NCBI RefSeq assembly: GCF_017352115.1
Contig: NZ_CP071448.1
Coordinates: 1,325,001 to 1,389,000, forward strand
Length of the DNA: 64,000 bases
DNA from: Flavobacterium endoglycinae
GTDB taxonomy: Bacteria; Bacteroidota; Bacteroidia; Flavobacteriales; Flavobacteriaceae
Direction of reading: 5' to 3'
The notes under the pieces were generated by a model, which saw only the letters and a list, made by a program, of their open reading frames with translations, made no database searches and had not been told where the DNA came from. Numbering within the stretch: the first letter of the stretch is position 1; each line of letters begins with the position of its first letter. Shown here piece by piece: positions 10,510-19,152 of this stretch. The position numbers were made by a program, and so were the translations under genes.

Positions 10510-11865
10510 ATGACACACAAAATTTTAATTATAGACGACGAAGAAAAACTGAGAAGTCTGCTGGTTCGCATAATAAAATCGGAAGGATTTGAAGTTTTTG
10601 AAGCGAAAGATTTAAAATCTGGTTTTAAAAAACTGGAGCAAACCGATATTGATGTTGTTTTGTGTGATGTAAAACTTCCAGATGGAAACGGCGTTGATTT
10701 TGTGCAAAACATAAAAAGCAGTTTCCCTTTGGCAGAAGTTATTCTGCTGACGGCTTTCGGAAATATTCCCGACGGTGTTCAGGCGATGAAAAATGGCGCT
10801 TTCGATTATATTGTAAAAGGCGATGATAACGACAAGATTATTCCGCTTCTTTATAAAGCGGTCGAAAAAGTGCATTTGCAGAAAAAAGTAAAACAACTTG
10901 AAAAACGTATTGGTGATAAATATTCCTTCAATACCATAATCGGAAAATCAAAAGGAATTGAACAGGTAATTGATCTGGCCCAAAAAGTAGCCAAAACTGA
11001 TTCGACTGTTTTATTGACTGGAGAAACAGGAACCGGAAAGGAGGTTTTTGCACAGGCAATTCATGAAAACAGCAATCGCGCAGGAAAATCTTTTGTGGCT
11101 TTAAATTGCAGCACTTTCAGTAAGGAAATTTTAGAAAGTGAACTTTTCGGCCATAAACAAGGTGCTTTTACCGGAGCTTTGAAAGATAAAAAAGGCTTTA
11201 TTGAAGAAGCAAATGGCGGGACTTTATTCTTGGATGAAATTGGTGAAATGCCAATTGATCTTCAGGCAAAATTATTACGTGTTTTAGAAACTAGCGAATA
11301 TATTCCCGTTGGAGACACGACTTCTAAAAAATCTAATTTTAGATTAATTGCTGCAACAAACCGAGATTTAAAAGAAGAAAGTGAAGCACATCGTTTCCGT
11401 TCTGATTTGTATTTCCGTTTGAATATTTTCGAAATCAAACTTCCTTCACTTCGTGAAAGAGCTAAAGATATTCCGTTACTCGCTAATTATTATGTGAAGC
11501 AATTTTCTGAAAAAACGAATAAAAAGACATTACATACTGCAGCTGATTTTCTCGAGAAATTAGAAAATTATTCTTGGCCGGGAAACATCCGTGAACTCAA
11601 AAATGTTATCGAGAGATCGGTTATTTTAAGCAATGGCGATACTTTGACTTCTGATGTTCTACCTTATGAAATCCAGCATCAAACAGAGAAAACCAACAAA
11701 CCAATGTCGGCTTTTTCTATGCAAAGTATTGAGAAATTACACATTCAAAAGGTTTTAAATTATACTAAAGGAAATAAAGCTGAAACGGCGAGATTGTTGG
11801 AAATTGGGATTGCGACTTTGTATAGAAAGATTGAGGAATATGGGATAGAAATTTCCAAAATTTAA
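10510..11865 (+). CDS. NtrC-family sigma-54-dependent response regulator (probable kdp regulator)
   Basis: A 451-residue three-domain regulator. The receiver domain (1-120) has acidic residues D9/D10, phosphoacceptor D53, T81 and K103. The AAA+ domain (about 137-365) has GETGTGKE as Walker A and an intact GAFTGA loop, which contacts sigma-54. A Fis-type HTH closes the protein. The ATG at 10510 begins directly before the receiver domain; an in-frame start 40 residues earlier would add an unusual tail. A TAAATTTG box lies at 10464-10471. It has its own terminator at 12028-12055. No OmpR-type KdpE exists nearby, so this protein is the likely partner of the kinase at 20486. That partnership is inferred from context. 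Confidence 0.9.
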   Translation: MTHKILIIDDEEKLRSLLVRIIKSEGFEVFEAKDLKSGFKKLEQTDIDVVLCDVKLPDGNGVDFVQNIKSSFPLAEVILLTAFGNIPDGVQAMKNGAFDYIVKGDDNDKIIPLLYKAVEKVHLQKKVKQLEKRIGDKYSFNTIIGKSKGIEQVIDLAQKVAKTDSTVLLTGETGTGKEVFAQAIHENSNRAGKSFVALNCSTFSKEILESELFGHKQGAFTGALKDKKGFIEEANGGTLFLDEIGEMPIDLQAKLLRVLETSEYIPVGDTTSKKSNFRLIAATNRDLKEESEAHRFRSDLYFRLNIFEIKLPSLRERAKDIPLLANYYVKQFSEKTNKKTLHTAADFLEKLENYSWPGNIRELKNVIERSVILSNGDTLTSDVLPYEIQHQTEKTNKPMSAFSMQSIEKLHIQKVLNYTKGNKAETARLLEIGIATLYRKIEEYGIEISKI

Positions 11866-11906
11866 ATTCCAAATTCCAATACTTCACTTTTAAAATCATT
11901 TACGAT

Positions 11907-11994
11907 CCTGCAAGGTTTTCAAAACCTTGTAGGTTTAAATTTTAAAGTATTAGATTAACCTAGAATACCTACAAGGTTTTGAAAACCTTGCAGG
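11907..11994. repeat. Pair of inverted palindromes (short form)
   Basis: Two 27-base palindromes, at 11907-11933 and 11968-11994, are exact reverse complements of each other. Each is itself nearly self-complementary around AAGGTTTT(n)AAAACCTT. They enclose 34 bp. The same pair, enclosing a longer insert, occurs at 17514-17740. Confidence 0.8.
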
Positions 11995-12027
11995 AAACGG
12001 ATAAAAATAAACCTATCGTTTTAATAA

Positions 12028-12055
12028 AAGCTTATCATTTTGATAGGCTTTTTTT
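12028..12055 (+). terminator. Intrinsic terminator after the sigma-54 regulator
   Basis: The stem AGCTTATCA/TGATAGGCT with a short loop is followed by a run of seven or more T. It separates the regulator gene from the kdp structural genes. The 305-bp gap 11866-12170 otherwise holds only the palindrome pair and the kdp leader. Confidence 0.75.
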
Positions 12056-12170
12056 ATGCCTGATTTTTGGCACAAAAAAACAACTTCTTATTTTACAAGA
12101 CTTTACACTCTACTTCACATTTTAGGAATATCTTTTGGCATAAGGAGAAAGAACATCAAAATTCCTTCTC

Positions 12171-12452
12171 ATGAAAAATCAAGTTAATTCTATTTACAAA
12201 CAAGCGGAACGCTTTGCCGAGATTACTAAAAAAAACATTATCTGCGGCAATATCGTTCGTGCTAAAAAATGTTTAGCGCTTGCCGAACGTCTATTTATTA
12301 CTGGCAGTATCGAGACTAAAAATGCTATTTCAAACGTGTATGTTTTTTCGGTTTCTTCTTTTATGGAAATGCGCCACTGCAATATTTCACATCTTTTCCC
12401 GCAAACTCTTAAAGCAGAATATATCAAACAGGTTAATACTTCGGGAGTCTAA
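12171..12452 (+). CDS. Conserved small kdp-associated protein
   Basis: A 93-residue soluble protein, helical in appearance. It has a repeated KAERF/ALAERLF pattern and a conserved-looking stretch TKNAISNVYVFSVSSFM (about residues 48-64). I recall similar proteins immediately upstream of kdpF in other Bacteroidota (possibly the DUF7674 group), but no function is known to me. It lies 81 bp upstream of the first small membrane peptide and would be the first gene of the kdp transcript. Position suggests a regulatory or assembly role in potassium uptake; this is inference only. Confidence 0.65.
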   Translation: MKNQVNSIYKQAERFAEITKKNIICGNIVRAKKCLALAERLFITGSIETKNAISNVYVFSVSSFMEMRHCNISHLFPQTLKAEYIKQVNTSGV

Positions 12453-12533
12453 AAAGTTTAATCGGTTAACTGTTTAATTGTTTAATCGTTTCTGCAACAA
12501 TCTAAAATCTGAAATCTAAATTCTAAAATAACT

Positions 12534-12617
12534 ATGATCACAATTCTTTTACTCGCATTGGCCGTTTTGCTGTTTGCTATTTGTTTTAAATCTGTTGAAT
12601 TCTTTGAAAAAATCTAA
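12534..12617 (+). CDS. Very small membrane peptide preceding KdpF
   Basis: A 27-residue reading frame: an ATG, one hydrophobic helix of about 17 residues (ITILLLALAVLLFAICF), then a charged end KSVEFFEKI. It is not KdpF, which follows three bases later, but has the same size and topology. The charged FFEKI ending resembles small frames I recall at the same place in other Bacteroidota kdp operons. It is too short for standard gene calling. It could be a second accessory subunit of KdpFABC or a paralogue of KdpF. Confidence 0.6.
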   Translation: MITILLLALAVLLFAICFKSVEFFEKI

Positions 12618-12620
12618 ATC

Positions 12621-12698
12621 ATGACTGCACTCTTTATTGTTTCAATTGCCGTTTTCGTGTATTTGGTTTATGTATTAATTAAACCTGAAAAATTCTAA
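12621..12698 (+). CDS. kdpF: KdpF, small stabilising subunit of the potassium-transporting ATPase
   Basis: A 25-residue peptide with a single membrane helix. Its second half, YLVYVLIKPEKF, closely matches E. coli KdpF (YLVYALINAEAF). KdpF sits in the inner membrane and stabilises the KdpABC complex. It starts three bases after the preceding tiny gene and is followed by a 110-bp gap with an imperfect inverted repeat before kdpA. Confidence 0.88.
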   Translation: MTALFIVSIAVFVYLVYVLIKPEKF

Positions 12699-12700
12699 TA

Positions 12701-12780
12701 AGTGTGAAATGTCAAAAGTGAAATGTTAGATGCCTTTCATTTCTCAAATCTCATCTCACTTTTCACAACTTCACATTTCA
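12701..12780. repeat. Imperfect inverted repeat between kdpF and kdpA
   Basis: GTGTGAAATGTCAAAAGTGA near 12703-12722 is matched in inverted orientation by TCTCACTTTTCACAACTTCAC near 12754-12774. It can form a hairpin in the operon mRNA without a T run. Confidence 0.5.
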
Positions 12781-12808
12781 TTTTTTACAATCAACAACTC
12801 ACAATATT

Positions 12809-14530
12809 ATGAATACAGAATTATTAGGTGTTATAGGTATTTTTCTCCTAACTATTGTTTTAGCGATTCCTTTCGGAAAATATATTGCTAAAGTATTTTT
12901 AGGAGACAAAACGCTTCTTGACCCAATTTTCAATCCGCTTGAAAAAATTATTTTTAAAATCAGCGGTATCAATCCAGCTGAAGAAATGAATTGGAAACAG
13001 CATTTAAAAGCACTTTTAAGCATCAATATGCTTTGGTTCTTTCTCTGCTTTTTTGTGTTGCTTTTTCAGGGTTCTTTACCGTTAAATCCAGATAACAATC
13101 CATCAATGTCGCCTGATTTGGCTTTTAATACAACCATTTCATTTTTAGTCAATTGCGACTTACAGCATTACTCAGGTGAAAGTGGGGTTTCTTACCTGTC
13201 ACAAATGGTATTAATGTTTTTACAATTTGTTTCGGCTGGTGTCGGAATTGCTGCTGCTGCAATGGTTTTTACCGCTATGCGCGAAAGAACAACTGACAAA
13301 CTAGGAAATTTCTACAACTATTTTGTAAAAAGCTGTACTCGTATTTTATTGCCACTTTCAGCAATCGTAGCAATTGCCTTGGTTTTTAGCGGCACTCCAA
13401 TGACTTTTGAAGGAAAAGATGCTATCACTACTTTACAAGGTGATCATGTGGAGGTTTCTCGCGGACCAGCTGCTGCTTTTGTTGCCATTAAACATATTGG
13501 TACAAACGGTGGCGGATTTTTCGGAGCGAACTCGGCGCATCCTTTAGAAAACCCTACTTATTTTACCAATGCTGTTGAGCTTTGGGCACAAATGATTGTT
13601 CCGTTTGCGATGATTTTCGCACTTGGTTTCTTTCTTAAAAAACAAAAATTCGCTTATATCATTTTTGGTGTAATGACGGTTGGATTTTTACTCTTGGTAA
13701 TTCCGACAATGTCAAGCGAAATCAGTGGAAATCCTGCTATCGAAAAAATGGGAATTTCTCAACTAAATGGAGCTATGGAAGGAAAAGAAGTCCGCTTTGG
13801 TCCAGCTATTTCAGGTTTCTGGAGTATTGCCACAACAGTGATTTCTACAGGTTCTGTAAACAGTATGCACGATAGTTCGATGCCGGTTTCGGGAGCGATG
13901 CAGTTATTGGCTATGATGGTCAATGTATTTTATGGCGGATGCGGTGTTGGTTATCTTAACTTTTACATTTTCATTATTCTGGCTGTTTTCATTTCTGGAT
14001 TAATGGTTGGTCGAACTCCCGAGTTTTTCGGAAAGAAAATTGAAGCCCGCGAAGTTAAAATTGCCGCTTTCATTGCTATTCTTCACCCATTATTAGTTTT
14101 AGCAGGAACCGCTTTAGCTTCTTATTTTGCTGCCCATGATACTGCAATGGGTTATTGGTTCAGCGGAAATGCAACGGGCTGGCTAAACAATCCTGGAAAT
14201 CACGGATTCTCTGAAATGTTATACGAATATACTTCGAGTGCTGCTAATAATGGTTCTGGTTTTGAAGGTTTGGGCGATAATAATCCATTTTGGAATATCA
14301 CTACAGGAATTGTTTTGTTGCTAAGCCGTTTCATCCCAATCATCGGACCTTTGGCAATTGCTGGTTTATTAGCCAACAAAAAATACATTCCAGAAAGTGC
14401 AGGAACTTTAAAAACGGATACAACGATTTTCGGAATCATGATTTTTGCTGTAATCGCGATTGTTGCGGCTTTATCTTTCTTTCCTGCTCTGGCATTAGGT
14501 CCACTTGCTGAATATTTCACACTGAAATAA
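12809..14530 (+). CDS. kdpA: KdpA, potassium-binding translocating subunit
   Basis: A 573-residue inner-membrane protein with about ten helices, the usual length for KdpA. It contains characteristic stretches such as NPSMSPDLAFNTTISFLVNC (about 97-116), GTNGGGFFGANSAHPLENP (about 231-249) and GCGVGYLNF, which line the selectivity filter in this superfamily. It takes up potassium at very low external concentrations as part of KdpFABC. It is co-directional with kdpB after a 179-bp gap containing a large hairpin. Confidence 0.97.
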   Translation: MNTELLGVIGIFLLTIVLAIPFGKYIAKVFLGDKTLLDPIFNPLEKIIFKISGINPAEEMNWKQHLKALLSINMLWFFLCFFVLLFQGSLPLNPDNNPSMSPDLAFNTTISFLVNCDLQHYSGESGVSYLSQMVLMFLQFVSAGVGIAAAAMVFTAMRERTTDKLGNFYNYFVKSCTRILLPLSAIVAIALVFSGTPMTFEGKDAITTLQGDHVEVSRGPAAAFVAIKHIGTNGGGFFGANSAHPLENPTYFTNAVELWAQMIVPFAMIFALGFFLKKQKFAYIIFGVMTVGFLLLVIPTMSSEISGNPAIEKMGISQLNGAMEGKEVRFGPAISGFWSIATTVISTGSVNSMHDSSMPVSGAMQLLAMMVNVFYGGCGVGYLNFYIFIILAVFISGLMVGRTPEFFGKKIEAREVKIAAFIAILHPLLVLAGTALASYFAAHDTAMGYWFSGNATGWLNNPGNHGFSEMLYEYTSSAANNGSGFEGLGDNNPFWNITTGIVLLLSRFIPIIGPLAIAGLLANKKYIPESAGTLKTDTTIFGIMIFAVIAIVAALSFFPALALGPLAEYFTLK

Positions 14531-14562
14531 TGTTCGATTTGAATATCCACAAAGAATTTAAA

Positions 14563-14644
14563 AACATAGCCCAAGGTTTCAACCTTGGAGACAGAGATTG
14601 AATATATATATTGTGTCCCAACGGTTGAAACCATTGGCTATGTT
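14563..14644. repeat. Imperfect inverted repeat between kdpA and kdpB
   Basis: The left arm AACATAGCCCAAGGTTTCAA (from 14563) and the right arm ending GGTTGAAACCATTGGCTATGTT's complement (14618-14644) pair over about 26 bases with two mismatches. The loop is AT-rich. The whole could form one long hairpin in the operon mRNA. Confidence 0.75.
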
Positions 14645-14709
14645 CTACAAGCTATGTGTTTTTGCATCGCACAACATTTAACAAATAACATTTAACTTTT
14701 TACAAGAAA

Positions 14710-16767
14710 ATGACAACTAATAAATCCACATCATTGTTTGAAAGCAAACAGGTAAAAGAAGCTTTATTGCAGTCTTTTGTGAAGCTGAATCCAAAAATGA
14801 TGATTAAAAATCCGGTAATGTTTACCGTAGAAATTGGAACTGCCATTATGTTTGCCGTTTGCGTTTCGATCTTAATGGGCGCAACCGACCAAGGCAGTTT
14901 TATTTACAATTTAATTGTTTTCCTAATTTTATTTGTAACGCTTTTGTTTGCCAATTTCGCTGAAGCTATTGCCGAAGCCAGAGGAAAAGCACAAGCTGAC
15001 AGTTTAAGAAAAACCCGTGAAGAAACTCCTGCAAGACAGATTCTGCCAAATGGAGAAATCAGAAACATTAGTTCTTCTCAATTAAAAAAAGACGATATTT
15101 TCATTTGTGAAGCGGGCGATTTAATTGCTGCCGACGGAGAAATTATAGAAGGTCTGGCTACAATCGACGAAAGTGCAATTACGGGAGAAAGTGCTCCTGT
15201 AATTCGTGAAGCAGGAGGAGACAAATCTTCTGTAACGGGAGGAACAAAAGTGTTGTCTGATAAAATCAAAGTAAAAGTAACTTCAGAACCTGGCGAAAGC
15301 TTTTTGGATAAAATGATTGCTTTGGTTGAAGGTGCAAGCCGTCAGAAAACGCCAAACGAAATTGCCTTGACTATTTTGTTAGCGGCTTTTACCTTAATCT
15401 TCGTGATTGTCTGCGTTACTTTAAAACCTTTTGCCGATTACGCGAACGCTCCTATTACTATTGCTGCTTTTATTGCCTTATTCGTTTGTTTGATTCCAAC
15501 AACAATCGGAGGACTTCTTTCTGCGATTGGAATTGCGGGAATGGACAGAGCTTTACGTGCCAATGTGATTACAAAATCAGGTAAAGCGGTTGAAACTGCT
15601 GGAGATATTGACGTTTTACTTTTGGATAAAACAGGAACAATCACCATCGGGAACAGAAAAGCAACTAATTTTTACCCAACAAAAGGCATTTCTTTTGAAG
15701 ATTTCGTTAAATCTGCTGTGTTGAGTTCGCTTGCCGATGATACGCCAGAAGGGAAAAGTATCTTAGAATTAAGTGAAATGATAGATGTAAAAAATGAGGC
15801 AAAAGCAAGCTTTTTACAAACGACTTCTGACATTTCACACACCATCAAATTTACTGCTGAAACCAGAACTTCGGGTGTGATTTTAAAAGATGGAACCAAT
15901 ATTCGAAAAGGTGCGCAAGACGCTGCTAAAAAAATTGCAGAACAAGCTGGAAATGTTTTCCCTGAAGACACTTTGCAACAGGTAATCACAATTTCTTCAA
16001 ACGGAGGAACGCCTTTAGTGGTAATTAAAAACAACGAAATTCAAGGTGTTATCGAATTGCAGGATATCATTAAAACCGGAATGAAAGAACGTTTTGAGCG
16101 CTTACGCAGAATGGGAATCAAAACGGTTATGGTTACGGGAGATAATCCGCTTACGGCTAAGTTTATTGCTGAAAAAGCGGGAGTTGATGATTTTATCGCC
16201 GAAGCGAAGCCTGAAGATAAAATGAATTATATCCGAAAAGAGCAAGCTGAAGGTCGTCTGGTTGCGATGATGGGAGACGGAACAAATGATGCTCCTGCCC
16301 TTGCCCAAGCCAATGTTGGTGTCGCTATGAACAGCGGAACGCAAGCAGCAAAAGAAGCTGGAAACATGGTTGATTTGGACAACGACCCAACCAAACTAAT
16401 CGAGATTGTCGAAATTGGAAAACAGCTTTTAATGACTCGAGGAACTTTAACCACTTTTTCAATTGCAAATGACGTTGCTAAATATTTTGCGATTGTCCCA
16501 GCCCTTTTCATTACTGCCATTCCAGCATTGCAAGGTTTGAACATTATGCATTTGCACAGCCCAGAAAGTGCTATTTTATCGGCTGTCATTTTCAATGCGA
16601 TTATCATTCCGATCCTGATTCCACTGGCATTGAGAGGTGTTGAATATCGTCCGATTGGTGCGAGTGCGATTCTAAAACGTAATCTTTTGATTTATGGCTT
16701 AGGCGGATTGATTGTTCCTTTCATCGGGATTAAGTTAATTGATTTAATCGTTGCAATCTTTATTTAA
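14710..16767 (+). CDS. kdpB: KdpB, ATP-hydrolysing subunit of the potassium pump
   Basis: A 685-residue P-type ATPase. The phosphorylation motif DKTGT has its Asp at residue 306, matching E. coli D307. TGES in the actuator domain, [10 protein letters not shown] and the hinge [12 protein letters not shown] are intact. It couples ATP hydrolysis to potassium movement through KdpA. The stop codon overlaps the first base of an inverted repeat that fills the gap to kdpC. Confidence 0.98.
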   Translation: MTTNKSTSLFESKQVKEALLQSFVKLNPKMMIKNPVMFTVEIGTAIMFAVCVSILMGATDQGSFIYNLIVFLILFVTLLFANFAEAIAEARGKAQADSLRKTREETPARQILPNGEIRNISSSQLKKDDIFICEAGDLIAADGEIIEGLATIDESAITGESAPVIREAGGDKSSVTGGTKVLSDKIKVKVTSEPGESFLDKMIALVEGASRQKTPNEIALTILLAAFTLIFVIVCVTLKPFADYANAPITIAAFIALFVCLIPTTIGGLLSAIGIAGMDRALRANVITKSGKAVETAGDIDVLLLDKTGTITIGNRKATNFYPTKGISFEDFVKSAVLSSLADDTPEGKSILELSEMIDVKNEAKASFLQTTSDISHTIKFTAETRTSGVILKDGTNIRKGAQDAAKKIAEQAGNVFPEDTLQQVITISSNGGTPLVVIKNNEIQGVIELQDIIKTGMKERFERLRRMGIKTVMVTGDNPLTAKFIAEKAGVDDFIAEAKPEDKMNYIRKEQAEGRLVAMMGDGTNDAPALAQANVGVAMNSGTQAAKEAGNMVDLDNDPTKLIEIVEIGKQLLMTRGTLTTFSIANDVAKYFAIVPALFITAIPALQGLNIMHLHSPESAILSAVIFNAIIIPILIPLALRGVEYRPIGASAILKRNLLIYGLGGLIVPFIGIKLIDLIVAIFI

Positions 16768-16911
16768 GGTGCTAAGATTCTAAGGAACTAAGGTTTTCTC
16801 TTAGAATTGAAAACTAGAATCTATCAAAAATTAAAATAAAAACATCGGTTCTGAATTGCTAAGTTCTTAAAAGAATACTTAGAACCTCAGCATCTCAGAA
16901 CCTTAGAACCT
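16767..16911. repeat. Imperfect inverted repeat between kdpB and kdpC
   Basis: The 29-base arms at 16767-16795 and 16883-16911 match at about 22 positions in inverted orientation. They consist of the CTAAGATTCTAAGG-type motif, which recurs after kdpC (17475-17507). The element begins at the kdpB stop codon and ends nine bases before the kdpC start. Confidence 0.7.
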
Positions 16912-16919
16912 CAAAAAAA

Positions 16920-17471
16920 ATGAAAACTATATTTTCACTCATAAAACTTACTGCGGTTACTTTAATCTTATTCGCAGTTATTTATCCTCTTGCGATTTAC
17001 GGAATCGCACAAATGGCTCCCAATCAAGGAAAAGGAGAAACACTTTCTGTTAACGGAAAGGTTGTTGGGTATCAAAAAATCGGACAAAAGTTCGATAAAT
17101 CGAATTATTTCTGGGGAAGACCTTCGGCAGTTGATTACAATGCTGCCGGAAGCGCCGGAAGCAATAAAGGTCCGAGCAATGCTGAGTATTTAGCTTTGGT
17201 TCAAAAGAGAATCGATACTTTCCTTGTTGTTCATCCTTACTTGAAAAAAGCTGAAATTCCAGCTGATATGGTGACAGCTTCAGGAAGCGGTTTAGATCCG
17301 AATATTTCTCCGCAAGGCGCTTTAGTTCAAGTAAAACGTGTGGCTAAAGAACGAAATTTAGCTGAAGCTAAAGTAAAGGCTTTAGTGGAATCTAAAATTA
17401 ATACGGCTGTTGTTGGACCTGAAACTGTGAATGTTTTGGAGTTGAATGTGGCTTTGGATAAGCTTCATTAA
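16920..17471 (+). CDS. kdpC: KdpC subunit of the potassium-transporting ATPase
   Basis: A 183-residue protein with one N-terminal membrane helix (about residues 7-28) and a periplasmic domain. Family marks include FWGRPSAVDYNAAGSAGSN (near 64-82) and SGSGLDPNISPQGALVQVKR (near 121-140). KdpC is an essential structural subunit that faces outward next to the KdpA entry. It is the last pump subunit; the next gene, an outer-membrane barrel, lies 463 bp downstream. Confidence 0.97.
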   Translation: MKTIFSLIKLTAVTLILFAVIYPLAIYGIAQMAPNQGKGETLSVNGKVVGYQKIGQKFDKSNYFWGRPSAVDYNAAGSAGSNKGPSNAEYLALVQKRIDTFLVVHPYLKKAEIPADMVTASGSGLDPNISPQGALVQVKRVAKERNLAEAKVKALVESKINTAVVGPETVNVLELNVALDKLH

Positions 17472-17513
17472 AAGATGCTAAGGTTCTAAGTTGCTAAGAT
17501 TCTAAGGTTTTCT

Positions 17514-17740
17514 CCTGCAAGGTTTTTAAAACCTTGTAGGTGTATACCAAAGTTATTTCGTCGTCTCTGTCATTTCGACGAAGTAGAAATCACACTAGAA
17601 ACCCCACGCTGCTAATTGCCAATCTTTGTCGAATTACGAGTGTGATTTCTCCTTCGTCGAAATGACAAACTGAACGCAAATTGTAATCGAAAACTAAACT
17701 TAAAAAATTAATACCTATAAGGTTTTAAAAACCTTGCAGG
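17514..17740. repeat. Nested composite inverted-repeat element (long form)
   Basis: The outer arms at 17514-17540 and 17714-17740 are inverted near-copies (one mismatch) of the palindrome pair at 11907-11994. Inside lies a second inverted pair with 28-base arms, 17569-17596 and 17639-17666, built on GTCATTTCGACGAAG, with two mismatches. It looks like one element inserted in another. It lies between kdpC and the barrel gene; the 463-bp gap 17472-17934 contains only repeats. Confidence 0.8.
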
Positions 17741-17767
17741 AAATGATACGTCCTTTTTACCCCAAAT

Positions 17768-17878
17768 GCCCTAGCCCCGATAGTAGTGGAAATCCTTTTG
17801 CTTTTTTCTTTAAAAAGCAAAAGATTACTTCGTCAGTTCGCTATCGCTCGTGTGAAACGGATAGCGGGATTAGCTCCT
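17768..17878 (+). repeat. Dispersed element with conserved frame and variable hairpin, copy 2
   Basis: It shares GCCCTAGCCCCGATAG at the start and ACGGATAGCGGGATTAGCTCC at the end with the copy at 3414. The inner hairpin differs (CTTTTGCTTTTT pairing with AAAAAGCAAAAG), and it has an extra stem-like segment TTCGCTATCGCTCGTGTGAA. Conserved ends with a changed but still paired middle suggest selection on RNA or DNA structure. Confidence 0.7.
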
Positions 17879-17934
17879 AAAAAATCTACTAAATAAATTA
17901 ATTACCCTTTTGGGTTTGAATACCACAATTGACA

Positions 17935-19011
17935 ATGAAAAAAATACTACTTACTGCTTTAATCGCATTTGGTTTTAGCAATTTACATGCACAAGAAGAG
18001 TCTAAAAGTCCGTTTACGTTCTCTGGATATGTAGACGTTTATTATAGTTACGATTTCGGGAAACCGGAAAATCATACGCGCCCAAGCTTTTTTTATAATT
18101 ATAACCGAAGCAATGAGATAAACCTGAATTTGGGTTTGGCAAAAGTGAATTATTCTAAGGGAAATGTGCGAGGAAATTTTGCCTTGATGGCGGGAACTTA
18201 TACTCAATATAATATGTCGGCTGAGCAGGATTTATTGAAAAATGTTTATGAAGCGAATGTTGGTGTGAAGATTTCACAAAAACATGATTTATGGATTGAT
18301 GCTGGAATTATGCCTTCGCATATTGGGTTTGAAAGTGCGATTGGGAAAGACTGTGCGAATTTAACCCGAAGCATTCTGGCTGAAAATTCGCCTTACTATG
18401 AAGCGGGTGTAAAAATTGGCTATACTTCTGATTCTGGAAAATGGTATTTGGCTGCGATGTATTTGAACGGCTGGCAAAGAATTCAGAAAATCGACGGAAA
18501 TCAAACTCCGGCTTTTGGAACACAGGTTACGTATAAGCCAACTGACAAAGTCGTTTTGAATTGGAGCACATACGCAGGAAATGAACAACCTGATATTAAC
18601 AAAAAATGGCGTTATTTTAATAATTTCTACGGACAATTTAAAGTAACCGAGAAAATGAATCTAACCGCAGGTTTTGATATTGGTTCGCAGCAATCGGCTA
18701 AAAACAGTAACAAATACGATACTTGGTTTTCGCCTGTTTTGATTCTGCAATACAAACCAACAGATAAAATTCAGCTGGCAGCACGAGGCGAATATTACAG
18801 TGATGAAAAAGGTGTAATTATCGCAACAGAAACGCCTAACGGATTTAAAACTTACGGATTTTCAGCTAACTTTGATTACTTAATTACTGATAATGTTATG
18901 TTTAGAATTGAAGCGAGAAATCTGTCTAGCAAAGATGAAATTTTCACCAAAAACAATCTGCCAACAGATACAAATACTTTTGTAACAACGGCTTTGGCAA
19001 TTAGTTTCTAA
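17935..19011 (+). CDS. Outer-membrane beta-barrel protein (kdp-associated porin)
   Basis: A 358-residue protein with a signal peptide ending near LHAQ (residue 20) and a chain of amphipathic strands that closes with the aromatic/hydrophobic tail ALAISF, the mark of an outer-membrane barrel. Start at ATG 17935; a TTG six bases earlier is less likely. It resembles porin-like proteins encoded in kdp operons of Bacteroidota. Being between kdpC and the KdpD sensor, it may admit potassium or another ion across the outer membrane. The ion role is inferred from context only. Confidence 0.8.
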   Translation: MKKILLTALIAFGFSNLHAQEESKSPFTFSGYVDVYYSYDFGKPENHTRPSFFYNYNRSNEINLNLGLAKVNYSKGNVRGNFALMAGTYTQYNMSAEQDLLKNVYEANVGVKISQKHDLWIDAGIMPSHIGFESAIGKDCANLTRSILAENSPYYEAGVKIGYTSDSGKWYLAAMYLNGWQRIQKIDGNQTPAFGTQVTYKPTDKVVLNWSTYAGNEQPDINKKWRYFNNFYGQFKVTEKMNLTAGFDIGSQQSAKNSNKYDTWFSPVLILQYKPTDKIQLAARGEYYSDEKGVIIATETPNGFKTYGFSANFDYLITDNVMFRIEARNLSSKDEIFTKNNLPTDTNTFVTTALAISF

Positions 19012-19026
19012 CATTAAAATTATTTT

Positions 19027-19139
19027 ACCATTAAGAGATGAAGAAAATTAAGTTTGAGCGTTTAAATCTACAATACAGGACATTAAGCTTAATGTTCTGT
19101 AGGCAAAGAAAAGCTTAACTTCCTTAATCTCTTAATGGT
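19027..19139. repeat. Inverted-repeat element between the barrel gene and kdpD
   Basis: Perfect 13-bp ends ACCATTAAGAGAT (19027-19039) and the reverse complement (19127-19139), with the palindrome CATTAAGCTTAATG at 19081-19094 inside. The right end contains an ATG at 19135 in frame with the next gene; the ATG at 19153 lies outside the repeat and is preferred. Confidence 0.7.
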
Positions 19140-19152
19140 TAAACCAAAAAAA

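Noticed and set aside
12062..12160. Sigma-54 promoter upstream of the kdp structural genes
   Set aside because: TTTGGCAC at about 12066 and TTTTGGCAT at about 12133 look like -24 elements, but neither has a GC-type -12 element at the correct distance. The sigma-54 dependence therefore rests on the regulator, not on a promoter I can show.
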